A stretch of DNA of 9,722 nucleotides from WHSM01 sp050701815 (GTDB taxonomy: Bacteria; Actinomycetota; Actinomycetes; Mycobacteriales; Micromonosporaceae). Of this stretch, positions 1-6,936 are shown piece after piece. The translations under genes and the position numbers were made by a program. The stretch spans positions 1-9,722 of the forward strand of contig JBOGDL010000483.1 of NCBI GenBank assembly GCA_050701815.1, read 5' to 3'. Under the pieces are notes generated by a model. It was not told the DNA's origin. It did no database searches and saw only the letters and a program-made list of their open reading frames with translations. Within the stretch, counting starts at the first letter, position 1; each line of letters starts with the position of its first letter.

Positions 1-108
1 CGCCACCTCAGTCATGGTGAGTCCGGTCGGTGTTTCGGCGATCAGGGAGAGCAGTCGAAGTCCACGGTCGAGTGTCTGCGCGGTCTCCCGTCCAGGTGAG
101 GCGGCCAC
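1..108 (-). CDS. IclR-family transcriptional regulator, N-terminal part (runs off the left edge)
   Basis: Read on the - strand, 36 codons are open from a GTG at 108 to the window edge. They give a short lead followed by QTLDRGLRLLSLIAETPTGL and then TMTEVA. This is the first helix, turn and start of the recognition region of the IclR winged helix-turn-helix, whose typical opening is (S)xxRALxLLxxla...gltlxela. An in-frame TAG nine bases upstream (the same bases as the proposed -10 box) rules out a longer protein, so GTG 108 is the only credible start. IclR proteins usually have about 250 residues, with a C-terminal effector-binding domain that lies outside the window. They often control a divergent neighbour, which here is the SnoaL-like gene. 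There is no clear ribosome site; the start looks leaderless. The effector cannot be told from this fragment. The family call is fairly secure despite the short length. Confidence 0.8.
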   Translation of the reverse strand, partial: MAASPGRETAQTLDRGLRLLSLIAETPTGLTMTEVA

Positions 109-114
109 GGGCTG

Positions 115-144
115 ACCCTACGACGCGAGGCCCAAGCCAGTCAC
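115..144 (-). promoter_or_regulatory. Predicted promoter of the IclR-type gene, leaderless layout
   Basis: On the - strand, GTGACT (144-139, containing the TGAC core of a -35 box) is followed after 18 bases by TAGGGT (120-115, TANNNT). Six bases then separate the -10 box from the GTG start at 108. A transcript would therefore begin at or next to the start codon, which fits the lack of a Shine-Dalgarno sequence. Seen in sequence; activity is inferred. Confidence 0.5.
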
Positions 145-365
145 CGGTAGTACCCGGCGCCGGGGGTCAAACGGGCGAGCTGACTCGTCAACAGGGCTGA
201 CTTGCGTGGAACCGCGGTGCGGCCTCCAGGCGCAGAAACAGACTTTTCAAGGGGCCGCAGGAACCACATTCCTCAGTACGAGGAGATTAAGCGGCCCTCC
301 TGGCGCCAGATCAAGAAATGTCCTGCTTAGGGGTATACGCCGTGTCATGTCATTGGCAGGCGGAA

Positions 366-371
366 TGGAGG
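366..371 (+). promoter_or_regulatory. Ribosome binding site that fixes the SnoaL-like start
   Basis: TGGAGG at 366-371 lies 8 bases before ATG 380. The other in-frame ATGs, at 347 and 365, lack a well-spaced Shine-Dalgarno sequence, so this site favours ATG 380. Confidence 0.65.
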
Positions 372-379
372 CGGCCGAG

Positions 380-808
380 ATGTTGAAGGAAGAACTCGCG
401 AAGGTCGACGAGGAGGGCACGGCAGCCTGGAACCGTCACGACGTCGACACCATCCTGGGCCAGCTTGCGGACGATTTCGTATGGCGGGACACCAGCCTGC
501 CGGGCCCGCTCAACCGTAAGGAAGAGGTGCGGGACGACGTGTCGAGTTGGTTCAACGCGTTCCCGGACATGGAGGTCACGGTCACGGACCGGGTGATCGG
601 CGAGGACAAGGTGGCTGGGGAAGTGGAATTCACCGGCACCAACACCGGGCCGCTCAAGGTCGGCGAGACCGAGATCCCAGCCACTGGCAAGCGGGTGACC
701 GGCAAGGGCGCGTACCTGAGCCACGTGGAGAACGGCAAGATCACTGAGTTCAGCATGCACCCGGACGTGGCCGGGTTGATGATGCAGATGGGGTTGATGT
801 CCCGCTGA
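380..808 (+). CDS. SnoaL-like / ester cyclase-type NTF2-fold protein
   Basis: This is a 142-residue protein from ATG 380, matching the usual 130-150 residues of SnoaL-like proteins. The first 45 residues carry the amphipathic opening and the AAWNRHDVD and DDFVWRD segments typical of the family. Then come the sheet strands MEVTVTDRVIGEDKVAGEVE, the FTGTNTGPL segment, IPATGKRV, and the ending FSMHPDVAGLMMQMGL. SnoaL-like folds form an alpha+beta cone with a hydrophobic pocket; members include polyketide cyclases and many proteins of unknown substrate. There is no polyketide gene nearby, so a cyclase role is not supported. A longer in-frame reading from 206 adds 58 residues unlike the family and is rejected. 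The gene is divergent from the IclR-type gene, which may regulate it. Family assignment is good; the substrate is unknown. Confidence 0.8.
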   Translation: MLKEELAKVDEEGTAAWNRHDVDTILGQLADDFVWRDTSLPGPLNRKEEVRDDVSSWFNAFPDMEVTVTDRVIGEDKVAGEVEFTGTNTGPLKVGETEIPATGKRVTGKGAYLSHVENGKITEFSMHPDVAGLMMQMGLMSR

Positions 809-837
809 GCGGGTCTCTGTCCACGGCTCCGGCGATT

Positions 838-864
838 CGCGAGCCGCCGGGCGGGGCGCTCGCG
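838..864 (+). terminator. GC-rich hairpin between the SnoaL-like gene and cysS
   Basis: CGCGAGC (838-844) pairs perfectly with GCTCGCG (858-864) across a 13-base GC-rich loop. No T-run follows. Actinomycete terminators often lack one, so this could end the SnoaL-like transcript. It also overlaps the expected -35 area of cysS and could instead be a regulatory site. Confidence 0.35.
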
Positions 865-875
865 GATGTGCCCGA

Positions 876-887
876 TATTCTCGACAG

Positions 888-888
<1 letters not shown>
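876..888 (+). promoter_or_regulatory. Predicted -10 box of a leaderless cysS transcript
   Basis: TATTCT (876-881, TANNNT) is followed by six bases and then the GTG start at 888. This puts the expected transcription start on the start codon itself. No Shine-Dalgarno sequence precedes the GTG, and the -35 area is only a G-run. Leaderless GTG/ATG mRNAs are common in Actinomycetota. Confidence 0.45.
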
Positions 889-2327
<1,439 letters not shown>

Positions 2328-2329
2328 CA

Positions 2330-3403
2330 ATGCCAGGTAATTCACAGCCTCATAGCCGGCGCACCAGCAGCAAGAAGCCGCGCAGCGTCGGCTCCGGAGG
2401 GCAACGCCGGCAGGGGCTGGCGGGCCGAGGTCGCACGCTGCCCGCCGACGAACGCCCGTGGCACAAGGCGTACTCCGGCGAGGACGTGCCGAAGCGCACC
2501 GCCTGGAAACAGGAAAAGGACCGCCGGAAGGCCGCTGCTGAGGGTCATCCGCGAACCCCGGGCAAGCGTGGCCCACGGCGCGGTGACCCCGGTCGCCCGG
2601 GTGGCCGCCGCGCCGCCAGCGAGGAGGCGGTGGAGCTGCTGGTGGGCCGCAACCCGGTGGTGGAGGCGTTGCGGGCGCATGTGCCGTGCACCGCGCTGTA
2701 TGTGGCGCAGCGGATGGATCTGGACGATCGGGTGTCCGAGGCGGTCCGGATCGCGGGTGACCGTGGTGTCCCGATCCTGGAGGTGAGCCGGTCGGAGTTG
2801 GACCGGCTGTGCCACGGGGCGCTGCACCAAGGCCTGGGGTTGCAGGTGCCGCCGTTCCAGTACGAGGCGTTCGACGACGTGCTCTCGACCGCGCTGGAAA
2901 GCCCGGCTAGCGCGCCGCTGCTGGTGGCCCTGGACGGCGTGACCGACCCGCGGAACCTGGGCGCGGTGGTGCGCTCGGCGGCGGCGTTCGGCGCGCACGG
3001 GGTGTTCCTGCCGGAGCGGCGGTCGGCGTCCATGACGGCGACGGCGTGGCGCGCGTCGGCCGGGGCGGCGAGCCGGCTCCCGATCGCCAGAGTGGTGAAC
3101 CTGACCCGTTCCATCAAGGCGTGCCAGCAGGAAGGCTTCGTCGTGGTGGGCCTGGACGCTGACGGCGAGGTCTCGCTGTACGACCTGGAAGCCGCCGTGG
3201 ATCCGCTGCTGATCGTGGTCGGCTCGGAGGGCCGCGGGCTCTCCAGGCTGGTGGGCGAGACCTGTGACATCCGGGTGTCGATCCCGATGGGCTCGGGCGT
3301 GGAATCTCTCAACGCGTCTGTGGCGGCTGCGGTGACCCTCGCGGAAGTGGCGCGGCGTCGGGACGCGTCCGCTGTTCCCGGAGGTCCGCCGCCCCGAGTG
3401 TGA
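2330..3403 (+). CDS. rlmB: 23S rRNA 2'-O-ribose methyltransferase, RlmB type (SpoU/TrmH family)
   Basis: This enzyme is predicted to transfer a methyl group from S-adenosylmethionine to a ribose 2'-OH of 23S rRNA, G2251 (E. coli numbering) if it is a true RlmB. Of 357 residues, about 1-100 are a basic, disordered-looking extension rich in Arg, Lys and Gly that probably binds RNA. A SpoU substrate-binding domain begins at ELLVGRNPVVEAL (about 102). The knotted SPOUT domain has motif 1 DPRNLGAVVRS (N209), motif 2 GSEGRGLS (E300) and motif 3 IPMGSGVESLNASVA (N328, S330). ATG 2330 follows GGAGG (2316-2320) by 9 bases; longer readings into cysS are rejected. cysS followed by this gene is a conserved actinomycete order, which supports RlmB over another SpoU member. 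The exact target nucleotide is inferred. Confidence 0.9.
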   Translation: MPGNSQPHSRRTSSKKPRSVGSGGQRRQGLAGRGRTLPADERPWHKAYSGEDVPKRTAWKQEKDRRKAAAEGHPRTPGKRGPRRGDPGRPGGRRAASEEAVELLVGRNPVVEALRAHVPCTALYVAQRMDLDDRVSEAVRIAGDRGVPILEVSRSELDRLCHGALHQGLGLQVPPFQYEAFDDVLSTALESPASAPLLVALDGVTDPRNLGAVVRSAAAFGAHGVFLPERRSASMTATAWRASAGAASRLPIARVVNLTRSIKACQQEGFVVVGLDADGEVSLYDLEAAVDPLLIVVGSEGRGLSRLVGETCDIRVSIPMGSGVESLNASVAAAVTLAEVARRRDASAVPGGPPPRV

Positions 3404-3418
3404 CGGCGCGAACCGTCA
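3401..3418 (+). terminator. Short hairpin over the rlmB stop codon
   Basis: TGACGG (3401-3406) and CCGTCA (3413-3418) form a perfect 6-bp stem with loop CGCGAA. It includes the TGA stop. There is no T-run behind it, so a terminator role is only possible; it may be mRNA-end protection or chance. Confidence 0.25.
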
Positions 3419-3446
3419 CCTCCTGCGGACAGCTCGCCGCTGGGAC

Positions 3447-3473
3447 TTTCACCCTTGTCTGTCCCTTTAGGAT
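3447..3473 (+). promoter_or_regulatory. Possible promoter before the one-helix membrane protein gene
   Basis: TAGGAT at 3468-3473 fits TANNNT. A weak -35 candidate, TTTCAC, lies 15 bases upstream (3447-3452). A transcript from here would have a leader of about 20 bases that includes the AGGAGG ribosome site at 3491-3496. The -35 match and spacing are poor. Confidence 0.3.
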
Positions 3474-3500
3474 GTTGCCTCTCACGCCAGAGGAGGCGGC

Positions 3501-4460
3501 ATGCTCGGCGAGATCGTGCTCAACCTGGTCGCCAACCTGATCTGCGCGATCTTGCCGTTGGCGGCGGGGTTGTTGCTGTACTGGGTACGGGTCCGGCGGC
3601 GGTTGCGCGGCTTCTTCGGGATCACCGACGCGCGCGCGGGCGCGGTGCAGATCCGGCTGTCCAACCTGCACGTGAAACCGGGCGGAACCCAGGGTCCGAT
3701 GCCCGTTCGCACCGGGTTCGTCGGGCCCGCCATCATCGCCGGGGAATACCAGTACGCGATCACACTGGTGGCCGCGATCCAGAGTCGACCCGTGGCGCAC
3801 GCGCTGCGTCTGCTGGCCGAGCCGCTGGGCGTTGCCGGGATCGACCCGCCGGTGATGTGCCAGATTGACCGCAGCCTCGATTACGTGACCCTCGGCGCGG
3901 GCGGCGGCGCCGAGTCGCACCGCCCGGTTGACTTCGTTGCGGACGACGCCTTGACGGCCAGGATCCACCGTGTGCTCGCCGAACACAGATGTTTCGTGCT
4001 CGTGGGCTCGCCGGTTTACAACGTGCTGACGTATTACGTGCTCAGCCACGGCGAATCCCGGGTGGAGTTCGTGGAGTCGCCTGACGAGCCGGGTCATCAG
4101 GCGTCCGCGATAAAGATCAAGAATTTCCACCCGGGCGGCTTGGATCGGGTCTTTCCTCGCCGGGTGCTGGACACGGGCGACGGGCGGCTGGTGTACGAGG
4201 AGTACTTCGTCATCCAGAAGATCAAGAACTGGAATCGCACCGGAACCACGATCCTGATCTGCGCCGGGAATTCGGTCTCGGCGACGGCTGCGGCGCTGGC
4301 GAAGCTGGCGGACTGGGGCCGGCTGGCCAAAGAGTTCGGCGGCGGCTCGTTCGCGGCCGTCTACATGCTGCAGACGTTCGACCGGGAGCTCACCGGCGCC
4401 GGTGTTGACGGGCTGTCAGGTCTCGGCGCCGCCACCCGGGTGTGGCCTCCCGATCAGTGA
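3501..4460 (+). CDS. Membrane-anchored protein with Rossmann-like cytosolic part, function unknown
   Basis: The protein has 319 residues. An N-terminal hydrophobic helix (about 4-28) is followed by VRVRRRLRGFFG (29-40), whose positive charge places the rest in the cytosol. Next is the segment VQIRLSNLHVKPGGTQG (49-65) followed by FVGPAIIAGEY (73-83). In the C-terminal half, FVLVGSPVYN (165-174) and TILICAGNSVSATAAALAKL (250-269) each look like a strand-glycine loop-helix unit of a nucleotide-binding Rossmann-type fold. The string of FFG, SNL-PGGT and GSPVYN resembles unnamed hypothetical proteins of actinomycetes, from memory only. I know no function. The start is ATG with AGGAGG four bases upstream. 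It stands alone, 97 bases after rlmB and 177 before the next gene, so it is probably its own transcription unit. It might be a nucleotide or NAD-derivative sensor tethered to the membrane; that is inference. Confidence 0.75.
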   Translation: MLGEIVLNLVANLICAILPLAAGLLLYWVRVRRRLRGFFGITDARAGAVQIRLSNLHVKPGGTQGPMPVRTGFVGPAIIAGEYQYAITLVAAIQSRPVAHALRLLAEPLGVAGIDPPVMCQIDRSLDYVTLGAGGGAESHRPVDFVADDALTARIHRVLAEHRCFVLVGSPVYNVLTYYVLSHGESRVEFVESPDEPGHQASAIKIKNFHPGGLDRVFPRRVLDTGDGRLVYEEYFVIQKIKNWNRTGTTILICAGNSVSATAAALAKLADWGRLAKEFGGGSFAAVYMLQTFDRELTGAGVDGLSGLGAATRVWPPDQ

Positions 4461-4491
4461 CAGCGACGTCTGATCGCGCACTCCGCCTAGG

Positions 4492-4543
4492 GAATGGGAA
4501 TTGACCGTAGTCACGCCTCAGCCATTCGGACATTTTTTTGTCC
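4492..4543 (+). terminator. Stem-loop with a seven-T run after the membrane protein gene
   Basis: GAATGG (4492-4497) pairs with CCATTC (4522-4527), enclosing a smaller TGAC-CGTA-GTCA hairpin (4502-4513). Five bases later comes a T7 run (4533-4539), striking in this GC-rich DNA. GGACA (4528-4532) and TGTCC (4539-4543) can also pair around the T-run, giving an alternative fold. It is likely the terminator of the gene ending at 4460, though the stem is short. Confidence 0.4.
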
Positions 4544-4603
4544 TGTTCGGATTAGAGGACGGCGGGTAGGGGTTTTGCTCTGTCGCATTAGGGCGCCGGT
4601 TCC

Positions 4604-4620
4604 GCGTACGATCTGCGTAC
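4604..4620 (+). promoter_or_regulatory. Probable promoter -10 box inside an 11-bp direct repeat
   Basis: TACGAT (4607-4612, TANNNT) is well placed before the ATG at 4638, with a predicted leader of about 18 bases carrying a G-rich ribosome site (4626-4634). GCGTAC occurs at 4604-4609 and again at 4615-4620, one helical turn apart, overlapping the -10 box and the expected transcription start. No good -35 box is visible, so an activator or alternative sigma factor may be needed. Confidence 0.4.
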
Positions 4621-4637
4621 CGTTTGGGGGAGGGCGA

Positions 4638-5381
4638 ATGCGCAAGAATGCGACCGTAATCGTGCTGGCCATTGCGTTGCTGGGTCTGGCTGGCTCCGCG
4701 TACGCGGTGTCGACCGGCGATACCGCCGTGACCAGCGTGAACGTCAACGGCAACAATATCGTCGCCGTGGGGACGACCAACCCCGTGACGTTCACGGTCA
4801 CGGTCGTCGCGACCGATGACTCCGGCATAAAGGACGCGGACTTTTACCTGTACGGGAGCGCGTCAGCATTCCTCGGCCCCTCTGGTGCTATTGGCTGCGT
4901 CGCATCCAGCGCCACCGAATCGACCTGCACGGGCACATTCACCGTGAACCCCCGCATCGATTTATGGGACAACGATCAAGCAGGGCAATGGCAGGTCGCC
5001 ACCCAAGTGGAAGCGAATGATGGTGATTTCTTCACCAACGAGCAGGCCGGATTGTTCATCCTGCAGCGTTTTTCCCGATTGACTGCTAATGCCTTCCCGG
5101 AGCCGGTGAGTCAGGGCGGCACAATCACCGTCACGGGCTCGCTCACCCGGGCGAACTGGGAAACCCACAACTACACCGGTTACGCGGAGTCGGTGCGGCT
5201 GCAGTCCCGATCCAAGAGTGGCACTGTCTACGGCGACGTGAAGACGGCCGCCTCCAGCGCCAGCGGTCAACTGCGCGCCACCGTCACCGCCACCACAGAC
5301 AAGTGTTGGCGCTGGGACTTCGATGAGACCAGCACCACCATGGCCGTCACCTCCGGCGGCGACTGCGTGGACGTCCGATGA
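4638..5381 (+). CDS. Secreted two-domain beta-sandwich-like protein, function unknown
   Basis: The protein has 247 residues. A classical signal peptide, RKN then a hydrophobic core (6-19), ends in SAYA with predicted cleavage after A23. Domain 1 (about 24-140) is rich in alternating Val/Thr strands (NPVTFTVTVVATDDSGIKDADFYLYG) as in Ig-like or CalX-like sandwiches and contains C87 and C97, a likely disulfide. Domain 2 (about 142-247), from LTANAFPEPVSQGGTITVTG to WRWDFDETSTT and GGDCVDVR, matches from memory the C-terminal domain of secreted Streptomyces hypotheticals; C223 and C243 could form a second disulfide. There is no catalytic motif, so binding or structural work outside the cell is likely. 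A longer in-frame reading from 4494 lacks a signal-like start and runs through the promoter, so ATG 4638 with GGAGG four bases upstream is chosen. Its stop overlaps the start of the protease gene, implying a joint job. Confidence 0.75.
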   Translation: MRKNATVIVLAIALLGLAGSAYAVSTGDTAVTSVNVNGNNIVAVGTTNPVTFTVTVVATDDSGIKDADFYLYGSASAFLGPSGAIGCVASSATESTCTGTFTVNPRIDLWDNDQAGQWQVATQVEANDGDFFTNEQAGLFILQRFSRLTANAFPEPVSQGGTITVTGSLTRANWETHNYTGYAESVRLQSRSKSGTVYGDVKTAASSASGQLRATVTATTDKCWRWDFDETSTTMAVTSGGDCVDVR

Positions 5382-6781
5382 GGCCCCCACGGGGAGGTTC
5401 CGGCGTGCTCGGGCTGAGTTGGTTCCGGCTCGGGCTGATCGGGCTCGTGGTGGTCGCGCTCGCCTCGCCGGTGGTGGCCGCCGACCTGGGGATGCCCAGC
5501 GTGGCGGTGGCGCAGGCCGGCCAGCCCAGCGGTGTGGCCGTGGTGCGGGGCAACGACTGGTATCTGCGGCCGACGCCGAGCGCCGGGCCGGCTGAGGTGT
5601 CGTTCCGGTTCGGGCTGCCCACCGATCAGCCTCTGTTCGGCGACTGGGACGGCGACGGCGAAGCCACCCCGGGCTTGTTCCGGAACGGTCGGTGGCTGCT
5701 GCGAGACAAGCTGTGGGGCGGCGGCATCGATCGCGCGGTGAGTTTCGGTCTGCCCGGTGACATCCCGGTGGTCGGGGACTGGGACGGCGACGGCGACGAC
5801 GACATCGCGGCGTACCGGGCTGGGCGGTGGCTGTTCGATCTTGGTCTCACCGGCGGCGACGCGGAGCGTGCCCAGCGGTTCGGCCTTCCCACGGACACCC
5901 CGGTGGCGGGTGACTGGAACGGCGCCGCGGACAACAGCACGGCGGACCTGCCCGGGCTGCGGCGGGGCGGCCGGTGGTACCTGGCCGCTGGCGACTCGGC
6001 CGGTGGCTATCACGGATCCTCGTTCTCGTACGGGCAGCCGGGCGCGGCGCCGGTGACGGGGCGCTGGCAGGACGGTGTCGGCCCCGATCAGGTCGGCGTG
6101 GTCAGCGGTGTCGACTGGAACCTGCGGCACTCCCATTCCGACGGCCCCGCGGACGCGACGTTCTCGTACGGTGAGGCTGACGATTTCTTCCTCACCTGGG
6201 GTTCCTCGCCGCAGTCCATCGCGCAGCCGGTGCGGCACGTCACGTACAGAGTGGGGACAAAAGGGAACGTCACCAGCTCGATCGAGCAGTTCGCGGAACT
6301 CGCCCGCCAGACCCTCAACGACCAACGCGGCTGGTCATTGGGCCGGCTGATCCGCTTCAGCCGGGTCTACTCCGGCACGGCAGACCTGAACCTGTGGCTC
6401 GCCACGCCCGCGCAGGTGGCCGCCGCGGACCCGATCTGCGACCGGGAATGGAGCTGCCGGGTGGGCAAGAACGTCTACGTCAACCTCACCCGATGGAACC
6501 AGGGCACCATGCCGTGGTCGTCGCGCCCGTTGCCGGAGTACCGGCAGTACATCTTCAACCACGAGGTCGGGCACTGGCTGTCGATGGGTCACGCCGGTTG
6601 TTCCGGCAGCGGCGCGTCCGCGCCGGTGATGCAGCAGCAGTCCATCTCCCTGCAGGGCTGCCAGATCAACCTCTGGCCGCTGCAGTGGGAAAAGCAGCGG
6701 GTGTACGACACCCATGTGGCCCCGCACGCGGCCGGCGCCCCGGCATCGGCTCGGATGTCAGGTTCGCCTACCGCCGAATGA
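5378..6781 (+). CDS. Secreted zinc protease-like protein: FG-GAP-like propeller plus DUF3152
   Basis: The protein has 467 residues. A signal peptide or anchor (hydrophobic 18-33, possible cleavage after A34) leads into five repeat units of about 45-50 residues. Each has a G-x-W-x-L strand and a turn FGLP-D-P--GDWDGDG (FG/YG at 78, 123, 168, 218 and 264). The DWDGDG loops at 89-94 and 134-139 look calcium-binding; later copies decay. This is an FG-GAP/VCBS-like propeller. Residues about 285-445 are a DUF3152 domain with the zinc motif HEVGHWLSMGH (H395, E396, H399, H405), then C408, APVMQQQ and GCQINLWP (C428). C354 and C360 complete two likely disulfides. DUF3152 is a presumed metallopeptidase family of Actinomycetota. 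ATG 5378 overlaps the previous stop as ATGA without a ribosome site; GTG 5405 has a strong one and may be the true start. The substrate is unknown. Confidence 0.85.
   Translation: MRPPRGGSGVLGLSWFRLGLIGLVVVALASPVVAADLGMPSVAVAQAGQPSGVAVVRGNDWYLRPTPSAGPAEVSFRFGLPTDQPLFGDWDGDGEATPGLFRNGRWLLRDKLWGGGIDRAVSFGLPGDIPVVGDWDGDGDDDIAAYRAGRWLFDLGLTGGDAERAQRFGLPTDTPVAGDWNGAADNSTADLPGLRRGGRWYLAAGDSAGGYHGSSFSYGQPGAAPVTGRWQDGVGPDQVGVVSGVDWNLRHSHSDGPADATFSYGEADDFFLTWGSSPQSIAQPVRHVTYRVGTKGNVTSSIEQFAELARQTLNDQRGWSLGRLIRFSRVYSGTADLNLWLATPAQVAAADPICDREWSCRVGKNVYVNLTRWNQGTMPWSSRPLPEYRQYIFNHEVGHWLSMGHAGCSGSGASAPVMQQQSISLQGCQINLWPLQWEKQRVYDTHVAPHAAGAPASARMSGSPTAE
5391..5397 (+). promoter_or_regulatory. Strong internal ribosome site pointing to GTG 5405
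   Basis: GGGGAGG lies 7 bases before an in-frame GTG at 5405 (residue 10 of the longer reading). The ATG at 5378 has no such site. The shorter form would still keep the whole hydrophobic signal segment, with one Arg in front of it. Confidence 0.5.
5642..5796 (+). repeat. Two identical 20-base repeats encoding the propeller DWDGDG loops
   Basis: GACTGGGACGGCGACGGCGA occurs at 5642-5661 and again at 5777-5796, exactly 135 bases (45 codons) apart, in the same frame. A diverged third copy follows at about 5912, again 135 bases on. The repeat reflects internal duplication of the propeller blade. Confidence 0.85.
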
Positions 6782-6797
6782 TTTCCTCGCGCGTCAA

Positions 6798-6847
6798 TTG
6801 ACCCCGGTACCACGTGGGGCACGTGTGCACGGGCAGGCCAGTAATAT
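6798..6847 (+). promoter_or_regulatory. Control region of the Hsp70-propeller gene with two CACGTG palindromes
   Basis: TAATAT at 6842-6847 is a good TANNNT -10 box, about 90 bases before the ATG at 6937. Two CACGTG palindromes (6811-6816 and 6820-6825, nine bases apart) cover the place where its -35 box should be, and no -35 match is seen there. A TTGACC (6798-6803) further up is -35-like but too far away. The palindromes could be activator or repressor sites. The leader can pair CGGCTCC (6853-6859) with GGAGCCG (6895-6901). Confidence 0.4.
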
Positions 6848-6936
6848 CGGGCCGGCTCCCGCGCGGGGTCTCACACGAGGACGCCCGGGCACGAGGAGCC
6901 GCGACGACCACGGCTGCAACGTGACGGGGATGGCTG

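Larger units (their letters stand above)
109..379. promoter_or_regulatory. Divergent intergenic control region between the IclR-type gene and the SnoaL-like gene
   Basis: This is 271 bases without a convincing gene. It holds a perfect 12-bp palindrome, CCCGGCGCCGGG, at 153-164, just upstream of the proposed -35 box of the regulator gene. It also holds the inverted repeat TGAC-TC-GTCA at 181-190 and three copies of GCTGAC (111-116, 179-184, 196-201). A GGGTAT (331-336) resembles the -10 box of actinobacterial stress sigma factors (SigB/SigF type, GTTT-N15-17-GGGTAT), but I find no matching GTTT upstream, so the promoter of the rightward gene is not settled. IclR proteins commonly bind palindromes next to their own gene, so the palindromes are candidate operators. 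Confidence 0.4.

Noticed and set aside
206..379. Longer N-terminal reading of the SnoaL-like protein
   Set aside because: The extra 58 residues do not look like the family, and ATG 380 has the properly spaced GGAGG.
4494..4637. Longer reading of the secreted protein
   Set aside because: It would run through the T7/stem-loop element and the promoter and would bury the signal peptide inside the protein.
5267..6325. Long - strand frame opposite the propeller protease (352 codons)
   Set aside because: Low-complexity Arg/Pro/His translation; it is the antisense of a repeat-bearing gene with clear domains.
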